Positions 11,045 to 23,420 of a DNA stretch of 64,000 nucleotides are shown one piece after another. Made by a program: the position numbers and the translations under genes. The notes under the pieces are model-generated. The model saw only the letters and a program-made list of their open reading frames with translations. It did no database searches and was not told the origin of the DNA. The stretch is from Panulirus ornatus (lineage: Eukaryota > Arthropoda > Malacostraca > Decapoda > Palinuridae), in contig NC_092225.1 in the NCBI RefSeq assembly GCF_036320965.1, forward strand, positions 55,788,515-55,852,514, read 5' to 3'. The stretch's first letter is position 1; each line of letters opens with the position of its first letter.

Positions 11045-11115
11045 ATTACTAGTGGCGAGCGTTCCCAGCTACCACGCAAATAGTGCCGGGTTCGAATCCT
11101 TGCTGTTGGAGGGCA
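11045..11115 (+). mobile_element. tRNA-like SINE fragment, plus copy
   Basis: It contains CAGCTACCACGCAAAT, GTGCCGGG and the B-box GGTTCGAATCC, followed by TTGCTGTTGGAG, matching the minus copy at 10810-10945 in inverted orientation. The A-box is weaker than in the minus copy. Confidence 0.6.
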
Positions 11116-11148
11116 TTTTGTGTTCTATGAAGAGTGCGCGGTCATATG

Positions 11149-11150
<2 letters not shown>

Positions 11151-11217
<67 letters not shown>

Positions 11218-11235
11218 AGGAGGAGGAGGAGGAGG
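11151..11235. repeat. (AT)n followed by (AGG)n
   Basis: (AT)n to 11214, then about six GGA units. Confidence 0.97.
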
Positions 11236-11373
11236 GTGGGATCAGGGCGAGGGAGGGAGTGTGGTGTTGATCTTGAAGGGTAGGACGGGGTAGTGAGAGA
11301 GGGAGGAGGAGGAGGGTATTCAGGTGGGGATAGCTGGTTATGGTGAGCAGTGGAGGGGGTTTATGACATGGAA

Positions 11374-13262
11374 CTGAAAAAAAAATGCAACATTGAAAAA
11401 ATGTAACATGTAATTGAAAAATGTAACATGTTATTGGAAAATGAAACATGTGATTGAAAAATGTAACATGTAACTGGAACATGTTACATCTAATTGAAAA
11501 ATGTAAAATGTAATTGAAAGGTGTAAAATGTGACTGAAAAATGTAACATCTAATTGAAAGATATAACTTGAAATCGAAAAATGTAACATGCAATTGAAAA
11601 ATGTGCCGTGATTGTAAAATGTAACATATTATTGAGAAATATAGCTTGTAATTGAAAAAAATTACTATGTAATTGAGAAATATACTGTCATTGAAAATGT
11701 GACATCTAATTGAAAAATGTGAAATGTAATTGAATGATGTAACATGTAATTGCAAAATGTAACATATGATTGTAAGATGTAACTTGTAATTGAAAAATGT
11801 AATTGAAAGATGTATCATGTAATTGAAAAATGTAATATGTAATTGAAAAATGTAAAATGTAATTGAAAATGTAATCTGTAATTGAAAAATGTAACATAAT
11901 TGAAAAATGTGACATCTAATTGAAAGATGTAAAATGTAATTTAAAAATGTAACGTAATTTAAAAATGTAACGTAATTGAAAAATGAAACATGTAATTGAA
12001 AAATGTAACATATAATTGTAAAATGTAACGTGTAATTGAAACGTGTAAAATGTAATTGAAAAGTGTAACATGTAATTGAAAAATGTAACATGTCATTGAA
12101 AAATGTGACATAATTGAAAAATGTAACATGTCATTGAAAAATGTGACATAATTGAAAGATGTAAAATGTAATTGAAAAATGTTGAATGTAATTGAAAAGT
12201 ATAACATGTAATTGTAAGAATTTAACATAGTGAAAAATGTATTATGTAACTGAAAAATTTAAAATGTAATTGAGAATGTAACATGTAAATGAAAAATGTA
12301 ACATGTAATTGAAAGATGTACCATGTGATTGTAAAATGTAACATATGATTAAGAAATATAACTTGTAATTGGAAATACTATGTAATTGAGAAAAATACTG
12401 TCATTGAAAAATGTCACATCTAATTGAAAAAAAATGTAAAATTTAATTGAAAAATGTAACATGTAATTGAAAAATGTAACATATGATTGTAAGATTTAAC
12501 ATGTACTTGAAAAATTAAAAATGGAACATGTAATTGAAAAATGTAACATATGATTGTAAGATTTAACATGTACTTGAAAAATGAAAAATGTAACATGTAA
12601 TTGAAAAATTTTAAGCGTAACTGAAAAATGTAATTTGTAATTGAAAAATGTATTATGTGATTGAAAAATGTGACATCTAATTGAAAAATGTAAAATGTAA
12701 TTGAAAAATGTAACGTAATTGAAAAATGAAACATATTTGAAAAATGTAACATATGATTGTAAAATGTAACATGTAATTGAAAAGTATAAAATGTAATTGA
12801 AAAGTGTATCATGTAATTGAAAAATGTGACATCTAATTGAAAAATGTAAAATGTAATTGAAAAAGTAGCACGTAATTAAAAATGCAACATGTCATTGAAA
12901 AATGTAACATGTAGTTGAAAAATGTAACATGTAAATGAAAAATGTAAAATGTAATTGAAGAATGTATCATGTAATTGAAAATGTAAAATGTAATTGAAAA
13001 TGTAACAATTGAAAAATGTGAAATATAATTAAAAATGTAACTTAATTGAAAAATGTAAAATGTAATTGAAAAATGTAACATGGAATTGAAAAAGTAACGC
13101 AATTGAAAAATCTAACTTGTAATTGGAAAATGTAAAATGTAATTGATAAATGTACCATGTGATTATAAAGTGTACCATGTAACTGAAATATTTGATTATT
13201 TAATTGAAAAATCTGAAGTGTAATTGTAAAACTTACCATTTAACTGAAAAATATACCATGTA
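11374..13262. repeat. 20-bp satellite (TGTAATTGAAAAATGTAACA), about 90 diverged copies
   Basis: The consensus is 20 bp; copies differ by substitutions and by losses of 5-10 bp. On the minus strand the array lacks stops over long stretches, giving a 340-codon frame whose residues repeat every 20 positions (HFSITCYIFQL-type). This is read as a satellite, not a gene. Confidence 0.95.
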
Positions 13263-13990
13263 AATTACAAAAGGTATGTAAGTGAAAAATTTTCCTTTAA
13301 GTGCTAAAAATACTATGTAAGTAAAAATGTACCATGTAAGTGAAAATGTACCATGTAAGTAAAAATGTACCATGGAAGTGAAAATGTACCATGGAAGTAA
13401 AAATGTACCATGAAAGTGAAAATGTACCATGTAAGTAAAAATGTACCATGTAAGTGAAAATGTACCATGTAAGTAAAAATGTACCATGTAAGTGAAAATG
13501 TACCATGTAAGTAAAAATGTACCATGTAAGTGAAAATGTACCATGTAAGTAAAAATGTACCATGTAAGTAAAAATGTACCATGTAAGTAAAAATGTACCA
13601 TGGAAGTGAAAATGTACCATGTAAGTAAAAATGTACCATGTAAGTAAAAATGTACCATGTAAGTAAAAATGTACCATGTAAGTAAAAATGTACCATGTAA
13701 GTAAAAATGTACCATGTAAGTAAAAATGTACCATGGAAGTGAAAATGTGCCATGTAAGTGAAAAGTTTACCATGTAAGTAATTATCGTACCATGTAAGTG
13801 AAAAGATTACCATGTAAGTAATCATTCTACCATGTAAGTGAAAAGGTTACCATGTCAGTCATGAACGTACCGTGTAAGTGAAAAAAGTTCACCAAAGTTC
13901 ACCACGTAAGTAATTATCGTGCCATGCAAGTGAAAATGCACTTTGTAAGTAAAAAAAGATGTACCATTTAAGTGAACGATATTTAAGTGA
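13263..13990. repeat. 19-bp satellite (TGTACCATGTAAGTAAAAA) with 38-bp higher-order unit
   Basis: The unit is clearly related to the preceding 20-bp repeat (shared TGTAAC/TACCATGTAA..GAAAA pattern) but is 19 bp and more uniform. Between about 13430 and 13560, units with AAGTGAAA alternate with AAGTAAAA, a 38-bp dimer. Copies decay after about 13740. Confidence 0.95.
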
Positions 13991-14165
13991 AAAAAACCGT
14001 GCCATGTCGATAAAAAAAAAAAGTATATGATATCTGGATATATAATATTGGTTGATGAAGCGTAATTTACATGACGGTACGAAGACTTTACATATTCAGT
14101 GATATAATTTTAGAAGTTACTACGTCAGATGAGGCACGTTGTACACAAGGTGTGTGGATCCTGCC

Positions 14166-14263
14166 TCACACACACACACACATATTATTAGTTTTTTTAA
14201 TCTCGTAATGTGAGGAATATTGCGTGGAATCTGAGGAATATTGCGAGGTAAAGGGAGAAATAT

Positions 14264-14292
<29 letters not shown>
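14166..14292. repeat. Two (CA)n tracts
   Basis: (CA)n at 14166-14182 and 14265-14292, separated by AT-rich DNA with a GAGGAATATTGCG motif present twice. Confidence 0.95.
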
Positions 14293-14296
<4 letters not shown>

Positions 14297-14427
14297 AATT
14301 GCGGATTTGGCTTGATATTGTATATATATTTTTTTCTTGCCTCCTCTCACACAGTTACTTTAATCAGCTTAAGCTTAATTGGCAGTCAGCTCTGGCTTGG
14401 TAGTTTTGCATCAGCTGGCGGGGAGGG

Positions 14428-14428
<1 letters not shown>

Positions 14429-14491
<63 letters not shown>

Positions 14492-14538
14492 GTGTGTGTT
14501 TGTGTGTCTGTCTGTCTGTCAGTCTGTCTGTCTGTCTG

Positions 14539-14574
<36 letters not shown>
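14429..14574. repeat. (TG)n(GTCT)n(GT)n compound microsatellite
   Basis: (TG)n 14429-14488, a GTCT-type tract 14506-14545, then (GT)n to 14574. Confidence 0.97.
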
Positions 14575-14577
<3 letters not shown>

Positions 14578-14592
14578 GTCCATATGTATGCA

Positions 14593-14910
14593 GATGATAA
14601 TGATATTGATAAAGGTAATGATGATTAGAATACTAGTCATCATCATCATCATAATAATAGTAGTAATAATAATAATAATGATGATGATAATAATGATAAT
14701 TATAATAATTATAATAATGATAATGATAATGATAATAATGATAATAGTAATAATGATAATGATAATAATAATAGATGATAATAACGATAATGATAATAAT
14801 GATAATGATGATAATGATTATAATAATACTGATAATGATAATGATTATAATAATAATAGTAATAATGATAATGATAATAATGATAATGATGATGATAATA
14901 GTAATGATAA
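14593..14910. repeat. GATAAT-type trinucleotide/hexanucleotide tract
   Basis: About 320 bp of irregular GAT/AAT units. Reading frames here encode only I/M/D/N runs. Confidence 0.95.
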
Positions 14911-16995
14911 CGCTTGTATATAAGATGTAGCCAAAGAGTGGATATATAAAGAACTAGCTTTAACAAAGTAGAGGAAGTATTAAGCAATCCTTACAGAAGC
15001 AGTGATACAGTGATGGTGTTCACAGTGGCTGGGATGGTGGCTGTACGAACCCGGGTGGGCTTGATGCTGTGGTTATGGTGCCGACCTGCAACTTAGGGAC
15101 GAGGGATCTCGGATAGAAGAAGGTAGCGGTGGCTCCTCGAAGTGTGGCGTTAGTAGAGCAGATCTCCGTCTAACCTAACTGCTAACAGTCTCTAGACCTT
15201 GCAGTGTCTGCGTTAGTCCTTTCCGATGTAGAACTTTCGCAGAGTAAACAGGGGAATGATCGGGTGGATGGTAAGAGATTGTGGAAACGTATGAGACCTT
15301 TCAGTCAGTGGGACGGCTTGACCGACGGAGGAAAAACCAGGCGACGGGGGCAGAAGGGGTTGCTGGCCAGATCCGTGAACGAACTCCTCCCACAGTTTCG
15401 TGGGTAAGATCATTAGGTATAGCAGAGCACTTTACCCCGAGTGTGTGCTGTTGTCTGGCAACTGGAAGGTCTTATACTGACGTAAAGAGTGCTGTAGTGC
15501 TGGGAGGTCGGCTGAGAACGAAGGTGTGGAAGTCTTGGCAGACGACGGCCGGGAGTGGTGATGTTAATAAACTGAGCAGCGTCTTCGTTGCGGAGGTGAT
15601 CCTACGGCAGGATAAGGAAGAGGAGGAGGAGGAGGTGGTCTACCTTGTCAGACAGCTCATCTCGGTCAATATCCTATACGACTGGCCAAATGTCGGGCTG
15701 TTTTAGGTGATGGAGTTTGGTAAGGTAGTAATATTTCTCCTCCGTACATCCTTCACGAATCACCTTGTTACCGAGGGCCGTGTTGAGGGTGGTGTTGTGG
15801 TGGTAGCAGACCAGGTGTAGCTGCTGGGTAGAGTCTCGCGATGGTCATTACCCCATTGAGTTTCTCCGTCACACACGGCCAGCGCTTCAGTCCAACGTGA
15901 CGTGTGCCGGAATCAGTAACCGGACTGTCTGTTAACAGCTTTGGGCTGAGGCGAGAGGACATTACAGTTGGTATGTCTATACACGACTGGCGATGGCTGG
16001 TATAAGGTGACCTCAGCCGTTCCCGTTAAGATAAGGTCAGGCGTGTCATGGCCTGGCCTGACCTTGTGTTGGGAAAGTCTGCTGGTTGTGATGTATACCG
16101 CTGTTGATGTGTGATTAATATTTGTGTGTTATGTAGAGGGTTTTACACTCCTGTTACCCCGTCTCCTAACGTGGTATGTATGTACCATGTCTGCACACAC
16201 ACACACACACACACACACATACCAGCCGAAGCCAAGTGCACATTTATCGAGCCGCCACCTGGGTTGGATGTGGGCCAACTTGCGCACCCAAGATTCATGC
16301 CGATGTGAATGAGGGAGAGCGGTAATATTATACCGGTAGAGAAATTCGTGCGTCATCTCACTCATAACTGGTTTACAGATGTGAGGGTATTATTTTGGAA
16401 TAAAGAAGAAAACCCAGGTTAAAGAAGTAGAAAGAGACAGAATTGACGTAAGTACGTTAGAGAAGGACACGAGCGAAGGTACTGGAAGAAACTTCAGGAC
16501 GTTCACTGGAAAAGGAAAATAGTCCGAAGAAAAAAGCAGTGTTCCCTGGCGGTATGGGAGGTGTCGGGGGATGCATGGAGAGGAAGCCAACAACACAGGA
16601 GCTGGAGGAGGAAGGGAAAAGTAGAAACCCCGATCAAGAGGAAAATAAGAAACAGATAATTAAAGATTAATTGAGGGAGGGAGGGAGATACGGGAGAGTA
16701 AGAAATGTGGAAGACAAAGGGAAGACACCTGAAGATAGTAAAGTTAGAGATTATATTTGTGAAAAGGTAATTGGTGTAGAATTTGTTAAAGGTCGTGTGG
16801 GTAATGTAATTAAGCAGGAGTGAGTGATTACCTTGGCCGAAGATGAGGAAGTTAGGACTAGATTAAAACAGCTGTTCAGAGGCTTACTACACCAGGAGAA
16901 CCGCCGCAGGTTGGGGCATGGAGGAGGCGAGACTGGGAGAGGAAACCGAGGCAGGAATAAAGATGGAAGGAGAGAGTGGAAAACACCAGCAGAGG
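14911..16995. other. Mostly single-copy-looking DNA without a recognised gene
   Basis: The longest plus frame (15281-15706, 141 codons) has no recognised domain and includes a GGA run near 15620. From about 16630 the strand becomes purine-rich. No splice-bounded exon can be defended. Confidence 0.4.
16193..16219. repeat. (CA)n microsatellite
   Basis: About 13 CA units. Confidence 0.95.
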
Positions 16996-17189
16996 TGAGG
17001 TGAGGTGAGGTCCGAGCAACGAATTGGTTCAGGAGATGATTGACGTGCTGGAGGATGATGGTGAGGCAGCCAGCAGCTGGGGGGGATGGTGGAGGAGGAG
17101 CAGGCAGCAGATGGGAGTGTAGGTAGGAGGCAGGTGGTGCAGCCAGTAGCTAGGGATAGTGGAGGAGGAGCAGGCAACAGCTGGGAGTA
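16996..17189. repeat. GAGGT run and 70-bp-scale direct duplication
   Basis: (GGTGA)n at 16996-17011. GTGGAGGAGGAGCAGGCA occurs twice (near 17090 and 17160) within similar flanks, about 70 bp apart. Confidence 0.7.
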
Positions 17190-17676
17190 CTTGACAGAGT
17201 TGAGTCGAAAGCGGTCCGACTTATAAACTGTCCCAGGCTAACTTCCATATTTGACCCCCTTGCCCTACGCCGCAATGTTGGTTCACCTTCTCTCTTCTGT
17301 AGGTATTACTATGGTTTTTGCTCTCGAGGGCTGGCTGCTTGTGTACCCCCACCACTAGCTAGACCACACAAGCAGGCCGCTGCGTCACATGATTACTGTG
17401 TGGCCGTCAGCAACTCAAGGATGGGCCGTTTTGGTAACTGCTTCTTTCCTTACACCTCGAAGCTTTGGAACTCTCTACCCTCTCATGTCTTTCCCAATAA
17501 CTGTGACCTGGCACATTTTAAAAGAGATTTTCCACTTCCTCCAGAATTCGTAAATACTTTTCCTTGTCTCTTCTTTTTCCTTTTCATAATGCTCTCTATA
17601 TTTCAATTGTGGCCCGGCCTTAATGTGGACTTTGGTCCGTGGCTGGAGCCTCCAACATAAAAAAAAGAAAAAAAGA
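17190..17676 (+). mobile_element. 3' end of a second LINE family (Jockey/L2-type C-terminus), frame open
   Basis: The frame from 17190 to the stop at 17658-17660 reads LDRVESKAVRLINCPRLTS, then a LALRRNVGSPSLFCRYYYG block, IPP-like VPPPLARPH, and FFPYTSKLWNSLPSHVFP before NCDLAHFKRDF. This run (AVRLI..., SLFYRYYYG, LWNSLP...FP, FK) is the conserved C-terminal signature of many animal LINE polyproteins. About 155 codons have no stop, so the copy is fairly young. It is 5'-truncated at 17190 and ends in an A-rich tail (17659-17676) followed by (AT)n. The clade is uncertain. Confidence 0.8.
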
Positions 17677-17683
17677 ATATATA

Positions 17684-17773
<90 letters not shown>
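17677..17773. repeat. (AT)n(GT)n compound microsatellite
   Basis: (AT)n to 17736 then (GT)n to 17773, directly after the LINE tail. Confidence 0.98.
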
Positions 17774-17775
<2 letters not shown>

Positions 17776-18871
17776 GAGAGATAGATGAATAGATCAACAG
17801 AGAGGTAGGGAAGAGAGATTAGCAGATGAACTGATAGACACATAAGATGTTGAACGACCACATTCAGTGTTCATAAATTTCTCCCGTCATGTGATGCGAA
17901 CATTTGTGAGCTGACACAGTAAATGGAACGACGCACAAACGAATATATATTTTCCTGCACCGGCAGAATCCAGACCTTCAGCCAAGTGGATGAACTGCAA
18001 TATGTTTTCTCTGTTTTCTGATGTTCAATTTTTTTTTTCACGTAGAATGTGGATGGCATATTTGTTCACACACGAAGTTCAAAGTTCGTGTTGGGTGAGG
18101 AGCCCGGCTGTCGACCTTGTATCTCGTATCACAGTGTTCCTCCTGATGAGGTCCACCTTGAGCTGTCTCGAGGACTTCAAGATAACTTAGACCCACAAGC
18201 ACTCGGGAGAAGAAAACGGTATGTTTCCTTAACCTCGAGGAAAACGTGGGTCGTCGAACCTGGAGATGCAGTCATCATCCACGTAGAACTGCCCCTTGGC
18301 CGCCCAACGGAAATTGATAATTGATAGACAGTGATCTCGAACATCTATCGCGTCTCCAGATGCAAGAGTTGCGTCTCCAGACGCAAGAGGTGAGTGGCCC
18401 ACGCTACGCGACGCAGTAGACGCAAGAGTTGCCGACGAGTCGATCAAAACTGATGGGTTAAATTCACCGTGACTGGATGTACATGACTGAGTTGCCTCAC
18501 ACACCATATAGTCTTTGAAGCTGTGTGTGTGATTCACTGCATCTGGTGAGATCTCGAGTGACGCACCTGTGTTGGATGATTACCCGTGTGTCCGTCGTAG
18601 ATATGAGATGATAATCTACGTACAGGTAGACAGACAGATTCAAAGAGTGTATAGTACAGCGGGAATCTAAGCTATAGACCATACACCACGTACTTTATGT
18701 ATCCTTGTCATACAGCCAGGTACAGCTGCTGGTAGCCCCCTTAGAGGCGCGTACCGACACAGGTACAGGAGGAACTGTACCCTTCAGGTACAGTCCCGCT
18801 ACTGGGAATATAAGCCATGATTATAGAGACTCTTAGAAGCAGTTACCATCGCTTTAGCTTATTCAGAGTTC

Positions 18872-18872
<1 letters not shown>
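17774..18872. other. No recognised gene
   Basis: A plus frame at 18049-18324 (91 codons) has no recognised domain. Around 18345-18430 the motifs GCGTCTCCAGA and ACGCAAGAG recur several times, a weak local repeat. Confidence 0.4.

Positions 18873-18948
<76 letters not shown>
18873..18948. repeat. (CT)n microsatellite
   Basis: About 38 CT units. Confidence 0.98.
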
Positions 18949-18952
<4 letters not shown>

Positions 18953-20092
18953 GACGCCCCGAGGACAAACTTCTGGTGGGTTGAGAGACTCATACCCTCG
19001 TCTGGTGGTAAAGCCGTCAGGAGAGGGGTCACTCCTCAGAGATAAAACTTACTTTACGGCCCCTCGCACTTCCCTGTGATGTGGCGCCTCCCGCATGGAG
19101 GTAGGGTTTAGCTTAGTCAGGATCAGGCGGGAGAGTGGCTATGTGTGAGTGTGTGTGTGTGTGTAGGTCACCTCGTCCACGCCCTCACCAAAGTTAGTCA
19201 CTGCAACACTAGCCATCAATCTTATAGCATCTGTAGGTCGTCGGAGGAAGGTGTTGCACTTATCCTCTGCATCACAGTTCCGTCCTGGGAGCAGAGTAGT
19301 GTGTCATGTGCTTTAAGAAGTGATAACAGGGTGGTCTGGATGGCCGCCCTAGCTTGTGGCCAACCACAGGCACTCGACATCCTGGAAGCACCTGCCTGGC
19401 TGTGGTTCCGCATCGCGACTCGAAAGTTTTAGTCAGGACTCGTGTTATTGTCAAGGAGTCTCTCACTGTATATGGCCGACCAGACTCCACACGTCCTCCT
19501 CATATTCTGGAGAGATGATCCCGCGGTCCGCTGACCTCGCTAGCTGGTGGCTGGCTTCAGCCGCAACACAAAGTTGCAAGCACATAAACATCCTTGAAGG
19601 ACAGGAAGCGAGTTTTGTTGCGAGTGACCTTCCCTTCCCCCAGGTGGATAAAATGTCTTTATTGTTATCCCATACTTGTCTGTCGTAGCTGGAACACACT
19701 TACCATTTCCCTTGACTCTCAAATGTATCGGAGGCGCCGCCTCCAGCCGAGAGGTGCGCTCCTGGAAATGCTTTCAGAGAGAGAAAGGACAAACACATCA
19801 CTTGTGAAGCAGTGGTCACGGGATTGTGTAGCCTGGTGGCGTATGGAGAGCAGGCGGCAAGCAAGGCTGGAGTTTACCCACCTTCCTGTGTACCACACAG
19901 GAGGTAAACCTGAGTGGCAGGCGAGCGGGCAGCAGTGGTCTACCAGAGACACTTCTCATGTGTGACACGAGACGTGACACTGAGCTCTTCCTCTTCCCCC
20001 GACCTCACTGACATGATTAATGATGTTCGTCTCTGTTGTAGGGAGGAAGGTGAAGCACGTGTGTGTGTTGCTGTATCATATGACCAGCTGCA

Positions 20093-20093
<1 letters not shown>
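18949..20093. other. No recognised gene
   Basis: Balanced-composition DNA with overlapping frames on both strands (up to 123 codons at 19594-19965). No family signature was found and no exon can be delimited. Confidence 0.4.

Positions 20094-20170
<77 letters not shown>
20094..20170. repeat. (AT)n microsatellite at LINE 5' junction
   Basis: 38 AT units ending exactly where the truncated LINE begins. Confidence 0.98.
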
Positions 20171-20173
<3 letters not shown>

Positions 20174-21349
20174 GGATGTAAGGCATGTGTACGTGTAGGA
20201 AGAGAGGAAAGTGATTGGTTCTCAGTGAATGTAGGTTTGCGGCAGGGGTGTGTGATGTCTCCATGGTTGTTTAATTTGTTTATGGATGGGGTTGTTAGGG
20301 AGGTGAATGCAAGAGTTTTGGAAAGAGGGGCAAGTATGAAGTCTGTTGGGGATGAGAGAGCTTGGGAAGTGAGTCAGTTGTTGTTCGCTGATGATACAGC
20401 GCTGGTGGCTGATTCATGTGAGAAACTGCAGAAGCTGCTGACTGAGTTTGGTAAAGTGTGTGAAAGAAGAAACTTAAGAGTAAATGTGAATAAGAGCAAG
20501 GTTATTAGGTACAGTAGGGTTGAGGGTCAAGTCAATTGGGAGGTAAGTTTGAATGGAGAAAAACCGGAGGAAGTAAAGTGTTTTAGATATCTGGGAGTGG
20601 ATCTGGCAGCGGATGGAACCATGAAAGCGGAGGTGGATCATAGGGTGGGGGAGGGGGCGAAAATCCTGGGAGCCTTGAAGAATGTGTGGAAGTCGAGAAC
20701 ATTATCTCGGAAAGCAAAAATGGGTATGTTTGAAGGAATAGTGGTTCCAACAATTTTGTATGGTTGCGAGGCGTGGGCTATGGATAGAGTTGTGCGCAGG
20801 AGGGTGGATGTGCTGGAAATGAGAAGTTTGAGGACAATGTGTGGTGTGAGGTAGTTTGATCGAGTAAGTAACGTAAGGGTAAGAGAGATGTGTGGAAATA
20901 AAAAGAGCGTGGTTGAGAGAGCAGAAGAGGGTGTCTTGAAATGGTTTGGGCACATGGAGAGAATGAGTGAGGAAAGATTGACCAAGAGGATATATGTGTC
21001 GGAGGTGGAGGGAACGAGGAGAAGTGGGAGACCAAATTGGAGGTGGAAAGATGGAGTGAAAAAGATTTTGTGTGACCGGGGCCTGAACATGCAGGAGGGT
21101 GAAAGGAGGGCAAGGAATAGAGTGAATTGGATCGATGTGGTATACCGGGGTTGACGTGCTGTCAGTGGATTGAATCAGGGCATGTGAAGCGTCTGGGGTA
21201 AACCATGGAAAGCTGTGTAGGTATGTATATTTGCGTGTGTGGACGTATATGTATATACATGTGTATGGGGGTGGGTTGGGCCATTTCTTTCGTCTGTTTC
21301 CTTGCGCTACCTCGCAAACGCGGGAGACAGCGACAAAGCAAAAAAAAAG

Positions 21350-21352
<3 letters not shown>
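20171..21352 (+). mobile_element. Dominant LINE, 5'-truncated copy with complete 3' end
   Basis: The copy starts inside the reverse transcriptase (RGCKACVRVGREESDW), keeps QGCVMSPWLFNLF and LLFADDTALVADS, and runs to VVYRG (stop near 21154) plus about 190 bp of 3' UTR and an A-rich tail. One nonsense change (TGG to TAG, 20852-20854, in GVRWFDRV) splits the frame. Both ends abut (AT)n. Confidence 0.93.

Positions 21353-21416
<64 letters not shown>
21353..21416. repeat. (AT)n microsatellite at LINE tail
   Basis: About 32 AT units directly after the A-rich tail. Confidence 0.98.
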
Positions 21417-21418
<2 letters not shown>

Positions 21419-23091
21419 AACACTGACGTAAACAACGTGTCGTCTTGAGGCGGTATGTAAAGCTGTGAGGAGGAGAGAGTCTGACGAAGTTTCCCCTGAG
21501 GCTTTGTACTGGCTTGGTGCCGTCTGTGCCACACTCGCTCCCCTCGTTCATACGTATGCATGGCTCGGGAATTAACTCTCGTGGGGGGAGCGTTTCTTCC
21601 TGGTGTTCCGTCACACATACCCACCCACCAGGTGTTCCATCACACACGCCCACCCACCAGGACAAGGGATTAGTAGCAAGTGTCTAGTGTCATGCCAGTG
21701 ACAGATGCTGTGTTGTCATGCATCGCAGTGGTAGTAAGGACCAGTGACTGACATTCGATGGACAACAGTCCAGCCTTCACCCTTCGTAAGCAAAGTCACG
21801 GGACTTGTCAAGCCACACATCACTACCAGCTGTAAGAACAGCATGGTATGACCAACATCCGGTCTTGGTTGTTATCTAAACGAAAAGAAAACAGAGAAGA
21901 TATCATTTTGAACTCCCTCCATTGTACAAATGCTAGAGGCCTAGGCAGAAGGCAGACCTAGAGTTCAAAATGTCCCACTGATGTATTGCCTCATGTCTGT
22001 ACACACAGTATACACACACTGTCGTGTAACCAGGTAATGCCCCCAAGTCTCCACGTGACAGAGAGGCCCGACAACTCCTGTAGCAGACACAGAGAGAGGG
22101 ACGCTTGTGACGGAAGTCGTAGGAGGTGATGAGACCAGCGCAAGAAAGACGTCTCTCACACTCACAACTTTTGTAGTTGAAGACTCGCGAGTCAGAAAAT
22201 TGCACATGTGTTCGTTTATATGTCTGTGGTTTTTACATCTTTGTATTATTTGTCTGTGGCAGTCTGCCCGTCTGTATGTACGTATATGCGTATATATATG
22301 TGGGGTACATATGTATGTATATACATAAAACATCCTTCAACCGAAGGGTAAAGTTGGAGTGTAGAGGATAACGTGAGTGTGGGAGGCTGTGGGCGAGACC
22401 TTCGTGGCTGAAGTCCCCTACAACTGGTGTGTCACGAGCAGGAACACCTTCCCGAGGCAGGCACACCACTCCACACACCTCCTCTCCCTCCCTCGCCCAG
22501 TCTTCCTAATTTCTCATTGAAGTTTGACCCAGTTCATTTGCATGATACTTGCCGTTGATGGCTGTGATGTGCGGCTGCTGCTGCTGCTGGTTACCTGAAC
22601 TACACCGTGACCTCCGCCGGTTGGCAACACTTGTCGTGAAGTACTGGAGGGTCAGCTTGGATGTGTCCACGTCTTACTGTCATCTTTGGCTCAAGGATCA
22701 AAGCGACGTAACCCAGGGTTACCATCGCTACGGCCGTGAAGGGAAGCATTTGCTGCATCGCTCCGGAAACTTACGAGGAAAGTTGGACGTGAGATTTGTC
22801 CCCGAGTGATGTGGCGTCATGATCCGAGGGACCCGTCTGGCCCCAGCCTTCATCGTAACCATATCCTACTGGGTAGAATCCTCACGACAGGTACCATCCA
22901 CCTTACCAGAGTGGTGAGAGGTGGTGGCATCGCTCCGACGTGAGCAGTGTTGATCACCACATCCTTGCGTCACTTCCACACGTCGTCCTTACATCATCTC
23001 CATCATCTGTGCTCTTCCGTCCTCACTTACTGCTCAACATATCATTGCCCAAGGTGCACGGCGTGGGGGACGAGTAGACCCCACACTGCCA
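21417..23091. other. Mostly unique-looking DNA, no recognised gene
   Basis: It contains a 29-bp direct repeat (21602-21660), a TATG-rich patch (22270-22330) and a (CTG)5 run (22570-22585). Frames up to 122 codons are unrecognised. Confidence 0.4.
21602..21660. repeat. 29-bp direct repeat, 2 copies
   Basis: GTGTTCCRTCACACA followed by CCCACCCACCAG occurs twice in tandem. Confidence 0.9.
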
Positions 23092-23131
23092 GTGTGTGTG
23101 TGTGTGTGTGTGTGTGGGGGGGGGGGGGGGG
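23092..23131. repeat. (GT)n followed by poly-G
   Basis: (GT)n to 23116 then 16 consecutive G. A G run like this can form quadruplex structure; that is general knowledge, not shown here. Confidence 0.97.
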
Positions 23132-23309
23132 ATCGGCTACGTAATCAATGATCTTCCTGGGTTTTGGTCCTTTCACATGCAAATACTTAATGGCTCGCTT
23201 AATTTCACTTCCTTCCACCATCGGAAATTGTGGGGGAGGTTCGTATGGAGAGTAGATCACTGTCCAGAGGAGAAATAAGAAGGGTGTTCATATTGGATAA
23301 TACTTCTTC

Positions 23310-23420
23310 AATAATGATAATGATAAGGATGATAATAATGATAATAATAATGATAATGATAATAATGATAATAATAATAATAATAATAATAATGATAAGG
23401 ATAATGATAATGATAGTAAG
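23310..23420. repeat. GATAAT-type tract
   Basis: Irregular AAT/GAT units, similar in composition to 14593-14910. Confidence 0.95.

Noticed and set aside
10881..11110. Two tRNA gene candidates
   Set aside because: B-boxes are present but no acceptor stem can form and the anticodon arm is not evident; a tRNA-derived repeat fits better.
11069..13825. Long minus frames (130-340 codons) rich in F, Y, H, I, T
   Set aside because: They are the 20-bp and 19-bp satellites read in frame; no non-repetitive domain.
18049..18324. 91-codon plus frame
   Set aside because: No homology that I recognise and no splice or promoter support; kept only as part of an unassigned stretch.
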